A stretch of DNA of 64,000 nucleotides from an uncultured Prevotellaceae bacterium (GCA_900543815.1 UQST01000004.1:62001-126000); one strand, 5' to 3'; positions 27,469 to 37,407 are shown, counted from the first letter of the stretch. Translations and numbers: made by a program. Notes: generated by a model not told the origin, from the letters alone.

Positions 27469-28725
27469 ATGATGAAAAGAGAAGACTTTGAGATAATGGC
27501 TCCCGTGGGGTTGCCCGACTCCCTCTCCGCCGCGCTGCGTGCAGGAGCCGACAGCGTTTACTTTGGCATTGAAAACCTCAACATGCGGGCTCACTCGGCC
27601 TGCGCCTTCACCATCGACGACCTTCGGCGCATAGCCGCAGAGTGCCGCCGCTGCGGTGTAAAGAGTTATCTGACCGTCAACACCATTATCTATGGTGAGG
27701 ATCTGCCACTCATGCGTCGCATTCTCGACGCGGCTCTCGAGGCAGAGATTACCGCTGTGATAGCCAGCGATGTGGCTGTGATGACCTATTGCAGACAGAT
27801 AGGACTGGAGGTGCACCTAAGCACGCAGCTCAACATATCCAATATCGAGGCTCTGCGCTTCTATGCGCAATTCGCCGACGTGGCGGTGCTGGCGCGTGAG
27901 CTGAACATGAACCAGGTGGAGGAGATACACCGCGGCATCCTGGCCGACAATATCTGCGGACCCGGCGGACAGCCTGTGCGCATCGAGATGTTCTGCCACG
28001 GAGCCTTGTGCATGGCCATCAGCGGCAAGTGCTACCTCAGTCTGCAGAACACAGGGCACAGTGCCAACCGCGGTGCATGCCTGCAGCTCTGCCGCCGCGC
28101 CTATACGGTGCGCGACCGCGAGACGGGTACGGAGCTCGACATAGACAACAAGTATGTGATGTCGCCCAAGGACCTCAAGACCATACGCTTCGTTGACCGC
28201 ATGATGACAGCGGGTGTGCGCGTGTTCAAGATAGAGGGACGCGCACGCGGGGCAGAGTATGTAGATACCGTGGTGCGCTGCTACGACGAGGCCATCAGGG
28301 CGGTGCTCGACGGCACCTTCACCGAAGAGCGCAAGGACGAATGGGACTCCCGCCTGGCACGCGTCTTCAACCGTGGCTTCTGGGACGGCTATTACCAGGG
28401 ACAGACAATGGGTGAGTGGAACGACCGACCCGGGTCGCGTGCCACCGAGCGCAAGGTATATGTGGGGCGTGGAGTGCGCTACTACAGCAAGTTGCAGGTG
28501 GCGGAGTTCAAGATAGAGGCCGCCCCCCTGAGTGTGGGCGACCGCATCCTGGTCACCGGCCCCACCACCGGCGCGCTCGAGACAGAGGTGAGCGAGATAC
28601 GCTTCGACCTGCAGCCTGTACCCACTGCAAAGCAGGGACAGCGCGTGAGCATTCCCATCGACCGCAAGGTGAGGGCCAGTGACAAGCTCTTCAAACTGGT
28701 GCCCGCCGATGAGGCAGAAGGGTAG
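27469..28725 (+). CDS. U32-family peptidase / tRNA hydroxylation-type protein
   Basis: 418 residues. N-terminus EIMAPVGLPDSLSAALRAGADSVYFG and the signature EMFCHGALCMAISGKCYLS...SANRGACLQLCRRAY with clustered cysteines identify the U32 family. E. coli relatives (TrhP, RlhA) are now linked to prephenate-dependent RNA hydroxylation rather than proteolysis; collagenase annotations are older. The C-terminal part contains a small beta-barrel (VGRGVRYYSKLQVAEFKIEA). Which RNA is modified cannot be told from this sequence. Confidence 0.9.
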   Translation: MMKREDFEIMAPVGLPDSLSAALRAGADSVYFGIENLNMRAHSACAFTIDDLRRIAAECRRCGVKSYLTVNTIIYGEDLPLMRRILDAALEAEITAVIASDVAVMTYCRQIGLEVHLSTQLNISNIEALRFYAQFADVAVLARELNMNQVEEIHRGILADNICGPGGQPVRIEMFCHGALCMAISGKCYLSLQNTGHSANRGACLQLCRRAYTVRDRETGTELDIDNKYVMSPKDLKTIRFVDRMMTAGVRVFKIEGRARGAEYVDTVVRCYDEAIRAVLDGTFTEERKDEWDSRLARVFNRGFWDGYYQGQTMGEWNDRPGSRATERKVYVGRGVRYYSKLQVAEFKIEAAPLSVGDRILVTGPTTGALETEVSEIRFDLQPVPTAKQGQRVSIPIDRKVRASDKLFKLVPADEAEG

Positions 28726-28793
28726 AGCCTGCCCTCCCGACCCTGTGGAAACATGCACCCCGGGGCATCCATACACATTCATACAATCATGAG

Positions 28794-29753
28794 ATGACAG
28801 ACCGACGATACTCGATGATGGGGCTTGTGCTCCTGCTGCTCCTCCTGGTGCAGCCTGCCATGGGACATAAGGCGCGCCGCCTGGGACGTTACGGCATACC
28901 CCCCGGCGGCTACAGCGGCATAGCCCCCATGGGTGACGGCCGCTATGCTGTGGTCAACGACCGCGATGCGCAGGCCGGGTTCCATGTGTGGCACATACTG
29001 ATCGACAGCGTGACAGGCAAGTTGCAGAGTGTCACCGACGAGGGTTTCCGCGCCCAGCCCGGCCACCGCGAGCGTGATGCCGAGGGCGTGGCATACTGCC
29101 CCTCGCGCCGCAGCGTCTTGGTGAGCGGTGAGGCTGACAATGCTGTACTGGAGCACCGAGTGGACGGCACGCTCACGGGCAGCCGGTTGGCTGTCCCACA
29201 GGATATAGTGGCGGCGATGGCTCCAAACCGCGGGCTGGAGTCGCTCACCTATGATACCCTGTCGCATCACTTCTGGACGATGAACGAGAGTCCGTTCCTC
29301 ATCGAGAGCCACAGCAGGCGGCTCATGCTCATGCAGTTTGATGACGAGCTGCGCTTCACGGCTTCTTTTCCTTATTATATGGAGGAGTCCAGGGCCAAGA
29401 ATGCCGGTCGCGACTATTACCATGGCGTGTCCGACATCACAGCCATGCCCGATGGCAGCCTGCTGGTGCTCGAACGCGAGGCCCGCATAGCACGCCATTA
29501 CCAGGGTAGCCGCTGCTGGTGCAGCCTGTTCCGCTTCGTTCCTCACACGGGCGAGAAGCAGTTGGTGGGCCGCTGGAACACACGTTTCGGGGTCTTCAAT
29601 ACCCGTTTCTCCAACTACGAAGGCCTCTGTCTGGGCCCACGCTTGCAGGACGGTCGTCTCACGCTGCTCATGCTCACCGACTCGCAATGCGGCTACGGGC
29701 GTGGTCCATGGAGATTGCGTGACCGCCTGCGTGTGGTTGTGCTGGAGCCATGA
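28794..29753 (+). CDS. Secreted phytase-like esterase domain protein
   Basis: 319 residues with an N-terminal hydrophobic signal (LVLLLLLLVQPAMG). The region YGIPPGGYSGIAPMGDGRYAVVNDRD, then GHRERDAEGVAYCP and NRGLESLTYD match the esterase-like activity of phytase domain (beta-propeller). Exported, probably periplasmic. Catalytic role is uncertain. A second Met at residue 8 could be the start. Lies 68 bases after the U32 gene and may be cotranscribed. Confidence 0.82.
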   Translation: MTDRRYSMMGLVLLLLLLVQPAMGHKARRLGRYGIPPGGYSGIAPMGDGRYAVVNDRDAQAGFHVWHILIDSVTGKLQSVTDEGFRAQPGHRERDAEGVAYCPSRRSVLVSGEADNAVLEHRVDGTLTGSRLAVPQDIVAAMAPNRGLESLTYDTLSHHFWTMNESPFLIESHSRRLMLMQFDDELRFTASFPYYMEESRAKNAGRDYYHGVSDITAMPDGSLLVLEREARIARHYQGSRCWCSLFRFVPHTGEKQLVGRWNTRFGVFNTRFSNYEGLCLGPRLQDGRLTLLMLTDSQCGYGRGPWRLRDRLRVVVLEP

Positions 29754-29846
29754 GCGCTTTACCCTAAATGAGTGATTTTGCTTCCCGATGTGGCATGGAA
29801 TGGTGCAAAATGCTGTCCATCTGTTGGCAGAACCGACAGAAACCTG

Positions 29847-29854
29847 TAATTTTG
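29847..29854 (+). promoter_or_regulatory. Promoter -7 element of ddh
   Basis: TAATTTTG, 38 bases before the ATG at 29893. The more upstream ATG at 29788 is therefore rejected. Confidence 0.65.
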
Positions 29855-29892
29855 TCGCTGCAATCAAGATACAACAGACAAAGAGTAACGCT

Positions 29893-30792
29893 ATGGAAAA
29901 GATTAGAGTGGCTATCGTGGGCTATGGCAACATAGGCCAATATGCCCTGCAGGCCCTTCAGGCAGCCCCCGACATGGAGGTGGCAGGTGTGGTGCGCCGC
30001 AATGGTGCCCAGAACAAACCCGCCAGCCTGGCCGACTATCAGGTGGTGAGTGACATCAAGGAGTTGGGTCAGGTGGATGTGGCAATACTGGCCACGCCCA
30101 CACGCAGCGTGGAGCAGTATGCCTTGCAGATGCTCTCTATGGGTATCAATACCGTAGATAGTTTCGACATCCACACGCAGATAGTTGACCTCCGACGCTC
30201 CCTCGGCCTGGCTGCCAAGCAGCATGGAGTCGTGAGCATCATCAGTGCGGGCTGGGATCCAGGCTCCGACAGTGTGGTGCGCACCCTTATGCAGAGCCTG
30301 GCACCAGAGGGCATCACCTACACCAACTTCGGCCCGGGACGCAGCATGGGGCACAGTGTGGCTGTACGTGCCATTGCGGGAGTACGCGACGCGCTCTCCA
30401 TCACCATCCCCCTGGGAACGGGCATCCATCGCCGCATGGTGTATGTGGAACTGGAGGAGGGCGCCGATTTTGCCACTGTGGAAAAGGCTATCCTCAGTGA
30501 CCCCTACTTCGTCAATGATGAGACGCACGTCACTCAGGTACCCTGTGTGGCCGACATCAACGATGTGGGCCATGGCGTGAACCTGGTGCGCAAGGGCGTG
30601 AGCGGACAGACCCACAACCAGCACTTCGAGTTCAACATGAGCATCAACAATCCTGCCCTGACGGCGCAGGTGCTGGTCAACGCGGCGCGTGCCACCATGA
30701 AGCAGCAGCCTGGTGCCTACACGATGATAGAGATTCCCGTGATAGATTACCTGCCTGGTGACCGCGAGGAGATCATTCGCCATCTGGTCTGA
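29893..30792 (+). CDS. ddh: meso-diaminopimelate D-dehydrogenase
   Basis: NADP-dependent enzyme that makes meso-DAP from tetrahydrodipicolinate in one step, supplying lysine and peptidoglycan. The 299-residue protein has the Rossmann motif [17 protein letters not shown], the substrate region [15 protein letters not shown] and [15 protein letters not shown], all typical of Ddh. Single-gene transcript with its own promoter and a strong terminator at 30875-30914. Confidence 0.95.
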   Translation: MEKIRVAIVGYGNIGQYALQALQAAPDMEVAGVVRRNGAQNKPASLADYQVVSDIKELGQVDVAILATPTRSVEQYALQMLSMGINTVDSFDIHTQIVDLRRSLGLAAKQHGVVSIISAGWDPGSDSVVRTLMQSLAPEGITYTNFGPGRSMGHSVAVRAIAGVRDALSITIPLGTGIHRRMVYVELEEGADFATVEKAILSDPYFVNDETHVTQVPCVADINDVGHGVNLVRKGVSGQTHNQHFEFNMSINNPALTAQVLVNAARATMKQQPGAYTMIEIPVIDYLPGDREEIIRHLV

Positions 30793-30874
30793 CCCCGTTT
30801 CTGTCCAATCAGGAAAGCGGTGTCCTGGCCAAAGGACTCTGGTTGGTCGGGGCGGATGACGTCCATGAATGAAT

Positions 30875-30914
30875 AGCGGACTGCAATGCATGTCTTCTTG
30901 CATTGCAGTCCGCT
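30875..30914 (+). terminator. Terminator of ddh
   Basis: A perfect 16-bp stem (AGCGGACTGCAATGCA with its complement), 8-base loop and TCTTTG tail. Confidence 0.92.
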
Positions 30915-31158
30915 TCTTTGTGTATCATGGCGGCAGTTGCATCAGGACGCTTTGGACTTGCGGCGGCAGGTTTGTACTGTGGGGTGTCTGCTGCATTCCC
31001 TTTTGCCGGGGCGTGGGTTTGCCTTCCTTGCCCATGGCGTTCCCTCACTTGGCCAGAGGCAGTGCCGGGATCCCCTTGATGGCTTGCTGACGGGCCTCCA
31101 GTGGGCAGGAAAGTGCGTGGGAGTACTGTAAGGCGTCTTTTTCGGGCCGATGTGTGGC

Positions 31159-31185
31159 TTGTTCCAGCCAATTTCGCTACATTTG
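31159..31185 (+). promoter_or_regulatory. Promoter of ArnT-like gene
   Basis: TACATTTG at 31178-31185 is a perfect -7 element; TTG at 31159-31161 is 16 bp upstream, shorter than usual. The ATG is 18 bases downstream. Confidence 0.6.
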
Positions 31186-31203
31186 CAAGAAAAGTGACAG
31201 ACT

Positions 31204-32673
31204 ATGGATATTACACCGCAAAAGATGAGATACCTCTATGTGCTGCTTTTCCTGACGGTCATGATGACGCTTCCCTGGCTGGGACTGACGGACTTTCATA
31301 CCAAAGGAGAGCCACGCGAAGCGATAGTGGCGCAGACGATGCTGGCGCAAGACAACTGGGTGATGCCGCATAACAACGGCGGGGAGATTGCCTACAAGCC
31401 ACCCTTCATGCACTGGTGTGTGGCGGCCTGCGGTGCGCTGGCGGGAGGGGTGAACGAGTATGTGGCGCGTTTCCCCAGTGCGCTGGCTGCCATTGTGCTG
31501 GCCTTTGGCGTGTATTTCTTCTACGCCCGCCGCAGGGACGGACGCACGGCGCTTATGACCGCCTTCGTCAGTTTCTCCAGCTTCGAGATGTTCCGCGCCG
31601 CCTATGCCTGCCGCGTGGATATGGTACTCACACTGTGCATAGTGGGGGCGATGCTGCTGCTGGAGCGATGGCAGGAGCATGGACGGCGCTTCGGGCTGCC
31701 GTGGATGGCCATCCTGCTCATGAGTGCGGGTACGCTCACCAAGGGGCCTGTGGCCATCGTGCTGCCCTGCATGGTGGCATGGGTGTGTGCCGTGGTGAGG
31801 CGCGAGGGCTGGCTTCGCGAGACTTTGCTGATGGCGCTCACGGCCGTCGTGTCGCTGCTCCTGCCCGCACTGTGGTACTATGCGGCCTACAAGCAACAGG
31901 GCGACGCCTTTTTCCAGCTCTTCCTGGAGGAGAACGTATATCGCTTCCTGGGACGCATGTCATACCGCAGCCACGAGAACGGCATCTGGTACTACTTCGT
32001 GATGCTGCCTGCCGGACTGCTCCCCTGGACGCTCATGCTCGTGCCTGCCATCTTCAGGCGTTGGGACAAGCAGGTCATTGTGGCGCGCCTCAAAGCCATG
32101 GACCGCACCGAGGTGTTCTCGCTTGTGGCGGCTGTGTGCGTCTTTGTCTTCTACTGCATACCGCACAGCAAGCGTGGGGTGTACATTATGCCCATGTATC
32201 CCTTTGTGGCTTTCTTCATCGCGCAACACCTGTGTGTCAACTATACCCAGCGCTTTGTGCGCCGCCTGTCATCGGCTGTGGCGGTGCTCTACACGCTGGC
32301 CTATGCTGCCGTGCTGCCCTTTGTGCTCAATCCCAAGAGCGACCTCGACACGGCACGCATCATCGAGCAGAAGGTGGGCGATGCTCCCCTCACCAGTTAT
32401 GTGGCGGGCAGTGAGCCGGGCAATCCCCTGCATTTCTTCACCATCAACTTCTATCTGAACGACCGCGTGGGGGTGTGGACCGACAAGGGTCCTGCATCGC
32501 CTTATGGCTACCTCATCATTGGGGAGCGCGACGCAGAGAAGTTCATCCCACGTGACGGCTACGTGTTCCGCTCCGTGGAGCTGCCTGAGCACCGCAGTTG
32601 TGACACGCGTCAGGTGCTTCGCCTATACGAATACAATGTGGCTCCAGAGCGCTGCGGGCCAACTGGGAAATAA
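31204..32673 (+). CDS. ArnT/PMT-like polyprenyl-phosphate glycosyltransferase
   Basis: A 489-residue polytopic membrane protein. The first periplasmic loop has LTDFHTKGEPREAIVAQTML, the acidic active-site region of GT83 ArnT-like enzymes, followed by about ten membrane helices and a C-terminal soluble part. Family members move a sugar from a polyprenyl phosphate onto lipid A or a protein. With the GtrA/GtrB-like pair and phosphoethanolamine/phosphoglycerol-type transferase that follow on the other strand, an LPS-modification role is the best inference. Confidence 0.86.
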   Translation: MDITPQKMRYLYVLLFLTVMMTLPWLGLTDFHTKGEPREAIVAQTMLAQDNWVMPHNNGGEIAYKPPFMHWCVAACGALAGGVNEYVARFPSALAAIVLAFGVYFFYARRRDGRTALMTAFVSFSSFEMFRAAYACRVDMVLTLCIVGAMLLLERWQEHGRRFGLPWMAILLMSAGTLTKGPVAIVLPCMVAWVCAVVRREGWLRETLLMALTAVVSLLLPALWYYAAYKQQGDAFFQLFLEENVYRFLGRMSYRSHENGIWYYFVMLPAGLLPWTLMLVPAIFRRWDKQVIVARLKAMDRTEVFSLVAAVCVFVFYCIPHSKRGVYIMPMYPFVAFFIAQHLCVNYTQRFVRRLSSAVAVLYTLAYAAVLPFVLNPKSDLDTARIIEQKVGDAPLTSYVAGSEPGNPLHFFTINFYLNDRVGVWTDKGPASPYGYLIIGERDAEKFIPRDGYVFRSVELPEHRSCDTRQVLRLYEYNVAPERCGPTGK

Positions 32674-32728
32674 AGCATTCCGGATTGGGAACCGGTCTTG
32701 CGCGGGGCGCGGGCCGAGCTCCCGGGCT

Positions 32729-32770
32729 CGAGAGGCCGTGGTGTTCTGTGCTGAGCACCGCGGCCTCTCG
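32729..32770 (+). terminator. Terminator of ArnT-like gene
   Basis: CGAGAGGCCG and CGGCCTCTCG form a 10-bp stem with an inner GGTG/CACC helix; tail TTGTCTG. Confidence 0.78.
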
Positions 32771-32887
32771 TTGTCTGTATGGGGCAGCCGGGGGAGTGGG
32801 CAGAGGCTTCCCGGCCACACCCGAGGGCGGAAGCCGTGGCCAGAAAGTGGGGAGACAGGCAGAGGGCTGTGTCCTGCCCAGGAAAAC

Positions 32888-32965
32888 GCAGTGCGGTGCG
32901 ATGACCGATGCAGCGCGCTGCGATGGCTGATACAGTGCACTGCGATGGCACATGCAGCACGCTGC
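32888..32965 (+). repeat. Four-palindrome 22-bp-pitch element, copy 4
   Basis: Units at 32888, 32910, 32932 and 32954: GCAGTGCGGTGC, GCAGCGCGCTGC, ACAGTGCACTGC, GCAGCACGCTGC. Linkers GATGACCGAT, GATGGCTGAT, GATGGCACAT. This copy is closest to the consensus and is preceded by GGAAAAC. Confidence 0.92.
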
Positions 32966-33168
32966 GATTTGATGGGGATAGCAGAACCGCAGGCAAGGGA
33001 TGGCTGTGGTGTGGTGCCGCTGGCAAGTTGCGTCCTGGCTCGGACGGCGGAAAAGCAAGCCGGGCATAACGGCAGGCCGGGGTGCAAGGATGGGAGTGGG
33101 GCAGAGCGGAATGTGATGGCTTCTGACTGGAATTGAGGCGGGTAGGGGAAAGGTGGCCATAGCAGAAA

Positions 33169-33212
33169 CCTACGCCCCGCGCTGCCATCTGTCGGGCAGT
33201 GCGGGGCGTAGG
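33169..33212 (-). terminator. Terminator of GtrB-like gene
   Basis: An 18-bp stem (CCTACGCCCCGCGCTGCC with its complement, one G-T pair) and an 8-base loop; minus-strand tail TTTCTGC. Confidence 0.85.
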
Positions 33213-33255
33213 TCTTGTCTGTCCCTTTGGCAGGGATGGGTGAGGGCGTTTCGGG

Positions 33256-34194
33256 TCAGGCCTTGTCCTTCTCTCTTCCCACCTCGTCCATGATGAAGTA
33301 GCGTGGGCGGCGCTTCACCTCCTGATACACTTTGCCCACATACTCGCCCACCACGCAGATGGCCAGCAGCAGCATGCCGCCCAACAGCCACATCGAAACG
33401 AGCAGCGAGGTCCAACCCGCTATGACAAGTCCCATCTTGTGGCGTGTAAGGGCCCAGATGATGACCCCTATGGCCACCAGGATGGAGAAGCCTCCTGCCA
33501 TGCCTATCCAGTGCAGGGGCTTGGCACTCAGGCTGGTGATGCCGTCGATGGCAAGCGCTATCATGCGCGACAGGGGGTACTTGGTCTCACCCGCCTGGCG
33601 CTCGAGGCGGTCGTAGTACTCCGTCTGCTCGTTGAACCCAAGCATGGGCACCATGCCGCGCAGGAAGAGGTTGCGCTCGGGGTACGACAGCAGGGCGAGC
33701 AGCGCGCGGCGGCTCAGCAGCCTGAAGTCGGCATGGTTGTACACGATGTGGCTGCCCAGCGCGTTCATCACACGATAGAAGGCCAGGGCGGTGAAGCGCT
33801 TGAAGGCAGAGTCGGTGGCACGCTCGTGGCGCACGCCATACACGATGTCGGCCCCCTGGCGGAAGTCTGCCACCATGCGCGGAATCACCTCGATGTCATC
33901 CTGCAGGTCGGCATCGATGCTGATGATGGCCTCTGCACGGCCGGCCGCAGCCTCCATGCCCGCCCACAGCGCATGCTGGTGTCCCTCGTTGTGGGCCAGT
34001 CGTATGCCCTCCACAAAGGGGTGGCGCTCGTGCATCTGGCATATGAGCTGCCATGTGGCATCGCGGCTCCCGTCGTCGGTGTAGAGCACTCTCACGTCCT
34101 CCTGGGGCATTCGGCCGATGAGGGCGGCCAGTTTCTCGGTGGTGTCAACGAGCACTTCTTGCTCATTGTAGCAGGGAATTACTAGGTATATCAT
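33256..34194 (-). CDS. GT2 glycosyltransferase, GtrB/DPM1-like
   Basis: 312 residues. GT2 domain with IPCYNEQEVL, YTDDGSRDATW and DADLQDD (nucleotide-sugar and metal binding), followed by two C-terminal membrane helices and a basic tail, as in GtrB enzymes that charge polyprenyl phosphate with a sugar on the cytoplasmic face. Its start overlaps the GtrA stop by ATGA (34194-34191). The charged lipid would be the donor for an ArnT-like enzyme such as the one at 31.2 kb (inference). Confidence 0.92.
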   Translation of the reverse strand: MIYLVIPCYNEQEVLVDTTEKLAALIGRMPQEDVRVLYTDDGSRDATWQLICQMHERHPFVEGIRLAHNEGHQHALWAGMEAAAGRAEAIISIDADLQDDIEVIPRMVADFRQGADIVYGVRHERATDSAFKRFTALAFYRVMNALGSHIVYNHADFRLLSRRALLALLSYPERNLFLRGMVPMLGFNEQTEYYDRLERQAGETKYPLSRMIALAIDGITSLSAKPLHWIGMAGGFSILVAIGVIIWALTRHKMGLVIAGWTSLLVSMWLLGGMLLLAICVVGEYVGKVYQEVKRRPRYFIMDEVGREKDKA

Positions 34195-34592
34195 TGCTCC
34201 TCCTTTGTATTCTTGAACACGTATCTTACCATCAGGAAGTTGATGGGTACTGCCACACAATAGACCGGTGCGGGCGCCCAACGCTCAGGTACGCCCAGCC
34301 ACAGCATGAAGGCCAGCAGCACCATGTGCAGCAGATAGTTGACCACATGCGCCCCGGCCATGCCCCACAGGCGGGTCCAGGTGGGCCGCGAGCGGAATGT
34401 GACGTAGCTGGTAGCGAGGAAGTTGAACAGGAAACTCAGCAAGTAAGCCGCGCTGTAGGCCACATATACGTTGCACCAAGGCAGCATCGCCCAGTAGATG
34501 AGCCAGTGGAGCAGGGTGGCCAGGCCGCCCACGAGCGCAAAGCGAACCAGTTCGCCCAATGCTTCCTTCCTGTTGTCTCTGTCCTTGTTCAT
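34191..34592 (-). CDS. GtrA-family membrane protein (putative polyprenyl-sugar flippase)
   Basis: 133 residues with four membrane helices; VRFALVGGLATLLHWLIYWAM and FLFNFLATSYVTFRS are the GtrA hallmarks. GtrA proteins are thought to flip polyprenyl-phosphate sugars made by GtrB. Translationally coupled with the GtrB-like gene. Confidence 0.9.
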   Translation of the reverse strand: MNKDRDNRKEALGELVRFALVGGLATLLHWLIYWAMLPWCNVYVAYSAAYLLSFLFNFLATSYVTFRSRPTWTRLWGMAGAHVVNYLLHMVLLAFMLWLGVPERWAPAPVYCVAVPINFLMVRYVFKNTKEEQ

Positions 34593-34673
34593 GCTTTCCT
34601 TGTTGTCCGTTTTCTGCTTCTTGGTCTGTTTCCTTGCGCTTCCCTGTCTCTTGGTCCTTGCTTCGGTGCCCCC

Positions 34674-36608
34674 TTATTCGTGCTTCTTGATTTCCTCTTG
34701 GGCAGTCTGCAGGGTGCTGAAGAGCGCCTCCTTCATCTGCAGGAATGTGCTGTCGGGCTGCTCTACAGGCTTTGAGACTCCGTCGGCATCCGTCCGGTAG
34801 AGCCACTCCGTATGGGTGGCAGGCTCATAGACATAGAGGTGGCCGTCGGTGCGCGCGCCTATCACATTGTCGGCTGTGTAGAGTGCCATGGAGCGTGGAT
34901 GCTGCAGGACGTTCTGTCCGAAGTTCTCTTGATGGGCGGTGATGCCCAGCATGTTCAGCAGGGTTGGCTGCACGTCCATCTGCATGCACCACGACTGCAC
35001 CTCCTCGGCAGCCAGTCCCGGGGCATGGATGATGAGGGGTATGTGGTTGAGGCACTGCGGCATCTCGTTCTCTGAAGTGCCCGTCAGCTTGCCATGGTCG
35101 CCCAAGAGGACAAACACGGTGTGCTCATACCAGGGCTGCGCTTCGGCCTGCTTGAAGAAGAGACGCAGGGCGTCATCGGCATACTCCACTATTTGCTCGT
35201 CCTCCTCATCGGCGTTGGGGTGGAACCACTCGGGTATGATGTAGGGCGGGTGGTTGCTTATGCTGAGCAGCGTGGCCATGAAGGGTTCCTTCTGCCGTGC
35301 CATCCGCCCCAGCGCGTAGCGGTATAGGTAGTGGTCGGGAACACCGAAACTGTTGACCACCTCCCGCTTGGGATAGTTCTCCTGAGCGTATATCTCATCG
35401 TATCCATTGGTGCGCAGGAAGGCATTCATATTGTCATACTGCGACTCGTGGGTCATAAAGAAGAGTGTGCGGTAGCCGTTGGCCTGCAGCACCGAAGGCA
35501 GTCCCTGGTAGTGCGGAATGTTGCTCCCCTTCATCAGATTGCGGAACATCAGGGCGGGGAAGGAGTATAGCGTGCTGAAGATACCGTGGTTGGTGTGGTT
35601 GCCCGCCGAATAGAAGCGGGGGAAGTAGAGGCTCTTGCGGGCCAGGCTATCGAGGAAGGGCGTGAGTCCCTTGCCCGTCAGATTGGCACTCATGCTCTCC
35701 ATGAGGATGAGTACAACGTTCCGCCCCTTCAATTCAGAAGCGTGGCTGCCGCCGGGCACCAGCGTGTAGGACAGCGGGCGCTGCATCAGAGCCTGGCACT
35801 TGGCGCGTGCCTCATTGGCGGGCATGAGATTGAGCCGCCTGTTCTCGGGGCGTCGGTCGTCGAGCGTAGTGGTGAGCAGGTTGAATGCCGGGTTGATGCC
35901 CAGCTGGTTGAGGAAGGCATCGTGGCAGTAGTAGGCGGCGCTCACCTTGATGGGGTTGTAGCCCATGCGGCCTCTTATACCGAACAGGCAGAGCCCTATC
36001 AGCACGCTTCCCAGCACCAGGGTGCCTGCTGCGCCCATGACGGTGTAGGGGCACGAACGGTCATGCACGCCCTTCCTCGGGGTCTGCTGCCCCTTGGGGA
36101 AGATGCGGCGGCGCAGCCTCATGGTCAGCCAGATGAAGGCAGCGGCGGTCAGCAGGAAGCCTATCATGGGCGGGTAATAGTCGTCCTCGCCCACGAGCAT
36201 GCCTATGGTGGTGGTGCCATACTCCGCCCAGTTCCATATGCTGGAGTTGATGTTCTTGAAGAAGTACAGGAAGTAAGGGATGTCGGATGCCGATACCCCT
36301 ATCGTCACCAGCCACATGACACGCATCCAGAGCAGGCTTGGTGCCAGCGCCGCACGGCTCTTGCCCGCCAGATGGCACAGCACTGTGAAGGCCAGCGGAA
36401 GGATGAGGATGTAGCAGCCCACCACGTTGTCAAACCATACCCCACGCAGGAACGCCTGTGCCTGCAGGGCGATGCGGCCTGCCGATTCGGCTGCCAGGAA
36501 GTGGTGTCCGGCCACATACAGAGCCAGACGCATGATGCTGAGCATCAGCAGGCCTGCGGCATGGATGCCCAGCAGACAGGCCAGATGTCGGAGTAGGAGT
36601 CGTATCAT
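34674..36608 (-). CDS. LTA-synthase-family sulfatase-fold phosphotransferase
   Basis: 644 residues: five N-terminal membrane helices (to about residue 225), then a large periplasmic alkaline-phosphatase-fold domain with VVLILMESMSANLTG (Thr nucleophile region), NHTNHGIFSTLYSFP, LLGDHGK and HIPLIIHAP. Such enzymes in Gram-negatives move phosphoglycerol or phosphoethanolamine groups onto glycans or lipids. Starts with an ATGA overlap with the upstream gene (36608-36605). The acceptor is unknown. Confidence 0.9.
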   Translation of the reverse strand: MIRLLLRHLACLLGIHAAGLLMLSIMRLALYVAGHHFLAAESAGRIALQAQAFLRGVWFDNVVGCYILILPLAFTVLCHLAGKSRAALAPSLLWMRVMWLVTIGVSASDIPYFLYFFKNINSSIWNWAEYGTTTIGMLVGEDDYYPPMIGFLLTAAAFIWLTMRLRRRIFPKGQQTPRKGVHDRSCPYTVMGAAGTLVLGSVLIGLCLFGIRGRMGYNPIKVSAAYYCHDAFLNQLGINPAFNLLTTTLDDRRPENRRLNLMPANEARAKCQALMQRPLSYTLVPGGSHASELKGRNVVLILMESMSANLTGKGLTPFLDSLARKSLYFPRFYSAGNHTNHGIFSTLYSFPALMFRNLMKGSNIPHYQGLPSVLQANGYRTLFFMTHESQYDNMNAFLRTNGYDEIYAQENYPKREVVNSFGVPDHYLYRYALGRMARQKEPFMATLLSISNHPPYIIPEWFHPNADEEDEQIVEYADDALRLFFKQAEAQPWYEHTVFVLLGDHGKLTGTSENEMPQCLNHIPLIIHAPGLAAEEVQSWCMQMDVQPTLLNMLGITAHQENFGQNVLQHPRSMALYTADNVIGARTDGHLYVYEPATHTEWLYRTDADGVSKPVEQPDSTFLQMKEALFSTLQTAQEEIKKHE

Positions 36609-37345
36609 CTGTGGTAGTGTCCTTTGTCCTTGACCAGTATCACCCTAAGGCGTTTGTCACGCAACATCACTTGCCCCAGGGGGTCAAATAGCATGCCGTA
36701 CTGTGTGCGGTGGTGCATCCAGGTCAGGTAATCAATGTCTATGTCCTTGAACTGCCAGCGTAGAGTGTTATACCAATAGGCTGGGAACGAGAGGGCACGC
36801 ACGCAGCCGCTCCTGGCCACTGTGCCCAAACGCGAAACCACGCTGTCGCGTTGCTCGCGGGAGAGGCTTGACGGGCGCGGAGCAGTCACATAGCACGAGG
36901 TGAAGTAGCTGTCGCGGGTGAGGAGGAAGAGCTGTTGCCACTGAGGCGATTCGATGATGAGTTGGCTCTTGCTCACGCCATAATCCATAAGCAAGCTGTC
37001 CAGCCTGAGCTTGAATGCCAGTTGGTTGTCCTCTGACAGGTTCTTGACATCCATCCACATGTGCCTTTCGGGATGCTCGCCCAGGTACTTCATGTAGGGT
37101 TCTATGCCCAAGTGGAAGGTGGTGTCCAGGTCGTGTGTCACGTCCATCACGCCGCCGGCGCGCAGACAGATGTTCACTTCGATGTTGGGGTAGCGGTGCT
37201 CCTTCTCGTGCAGCTTCTCGATGGAGTTGCACCGGTGGAGCCATATCTTGTAAGGATAATTGTCCACCAGCGTCCACACATATGCGGCATAGCATAGGAT
37301 GGCACAGGCAAGGACGGCTGTGATAATCAGTGTTGCTTTCTTCAT
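36605..37345 (-). CDS. GDPD/menorin-like TIM-barrel protein, membrane-anchored
   Basis: 246 residues with an N-terminal membrane anchor (residues 5-25). WLHRCNSIEKL, then IEVNI and MDVTHD resemble the HR...E...D metal-binding pattern of glycerophosphodiester phosphodiesterase-like and FAM151/menorin-like barrels. Coupled to the phosphotransferase by ATGA, suggesting that it cleaves or senses a phosphodiester made by that enzyme. This functional link is inference, and the family call is tentative. Confidence 0.6.
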   Translation of the reverse strand: MKKATLIITAVLACAILCYAAYVWTLVDNYPYKIWLHRCNSIEKLHEKEHRYPNIEVNICLRAGGVMDVTHDLDTTFHLGIEPYMKYLGEHPERHMWMDVKNLSEDNQLAFKLRLDSLLMDYGVSKSQLIIESPQWQQLFLLTRDSYFTSCYVTAPRPSSLSREQRDSVVSRLGTVARSGCVRALSFPAYWYNTLRWQFKDIDIDYLTWMHHRTQYGMLFDPLGQVMLRDKRLRVILVKDKGHYHR

Positions 37346-37407
37346 CTTTTATGGTGCGTGGCTCTGGCCATGCTATCTGCAAAGATAGGACTTTTGGGTG
37401 AGTTTGC

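Larger units (their letters stand above)
30793..31203. other. Intergenic space ddh to ArnT-like gene
   Basis: 411 bases with the ddh terminator (30875-30914) and a promoter at the right end (31159-31185). Between them I see no gene or repeat. Confidence 0.6.
32674..33255. other. Intergenic space between convergent envelope genes
   Basis: 582 bases with a terminator for each flanking gene (32729-32770 and 33169-33212) and a four-palindrome element between them (32888-32965). Nothing else is evident. Confidence 0.75.

Noticed and set aside
32623..33188. Several overlapping ORFs of 150-205 codons in the gap after the ArnT-like gene
   Set aside because: They run through two terminators and the palindromic element, overlap one another in different frames, and show no domain.
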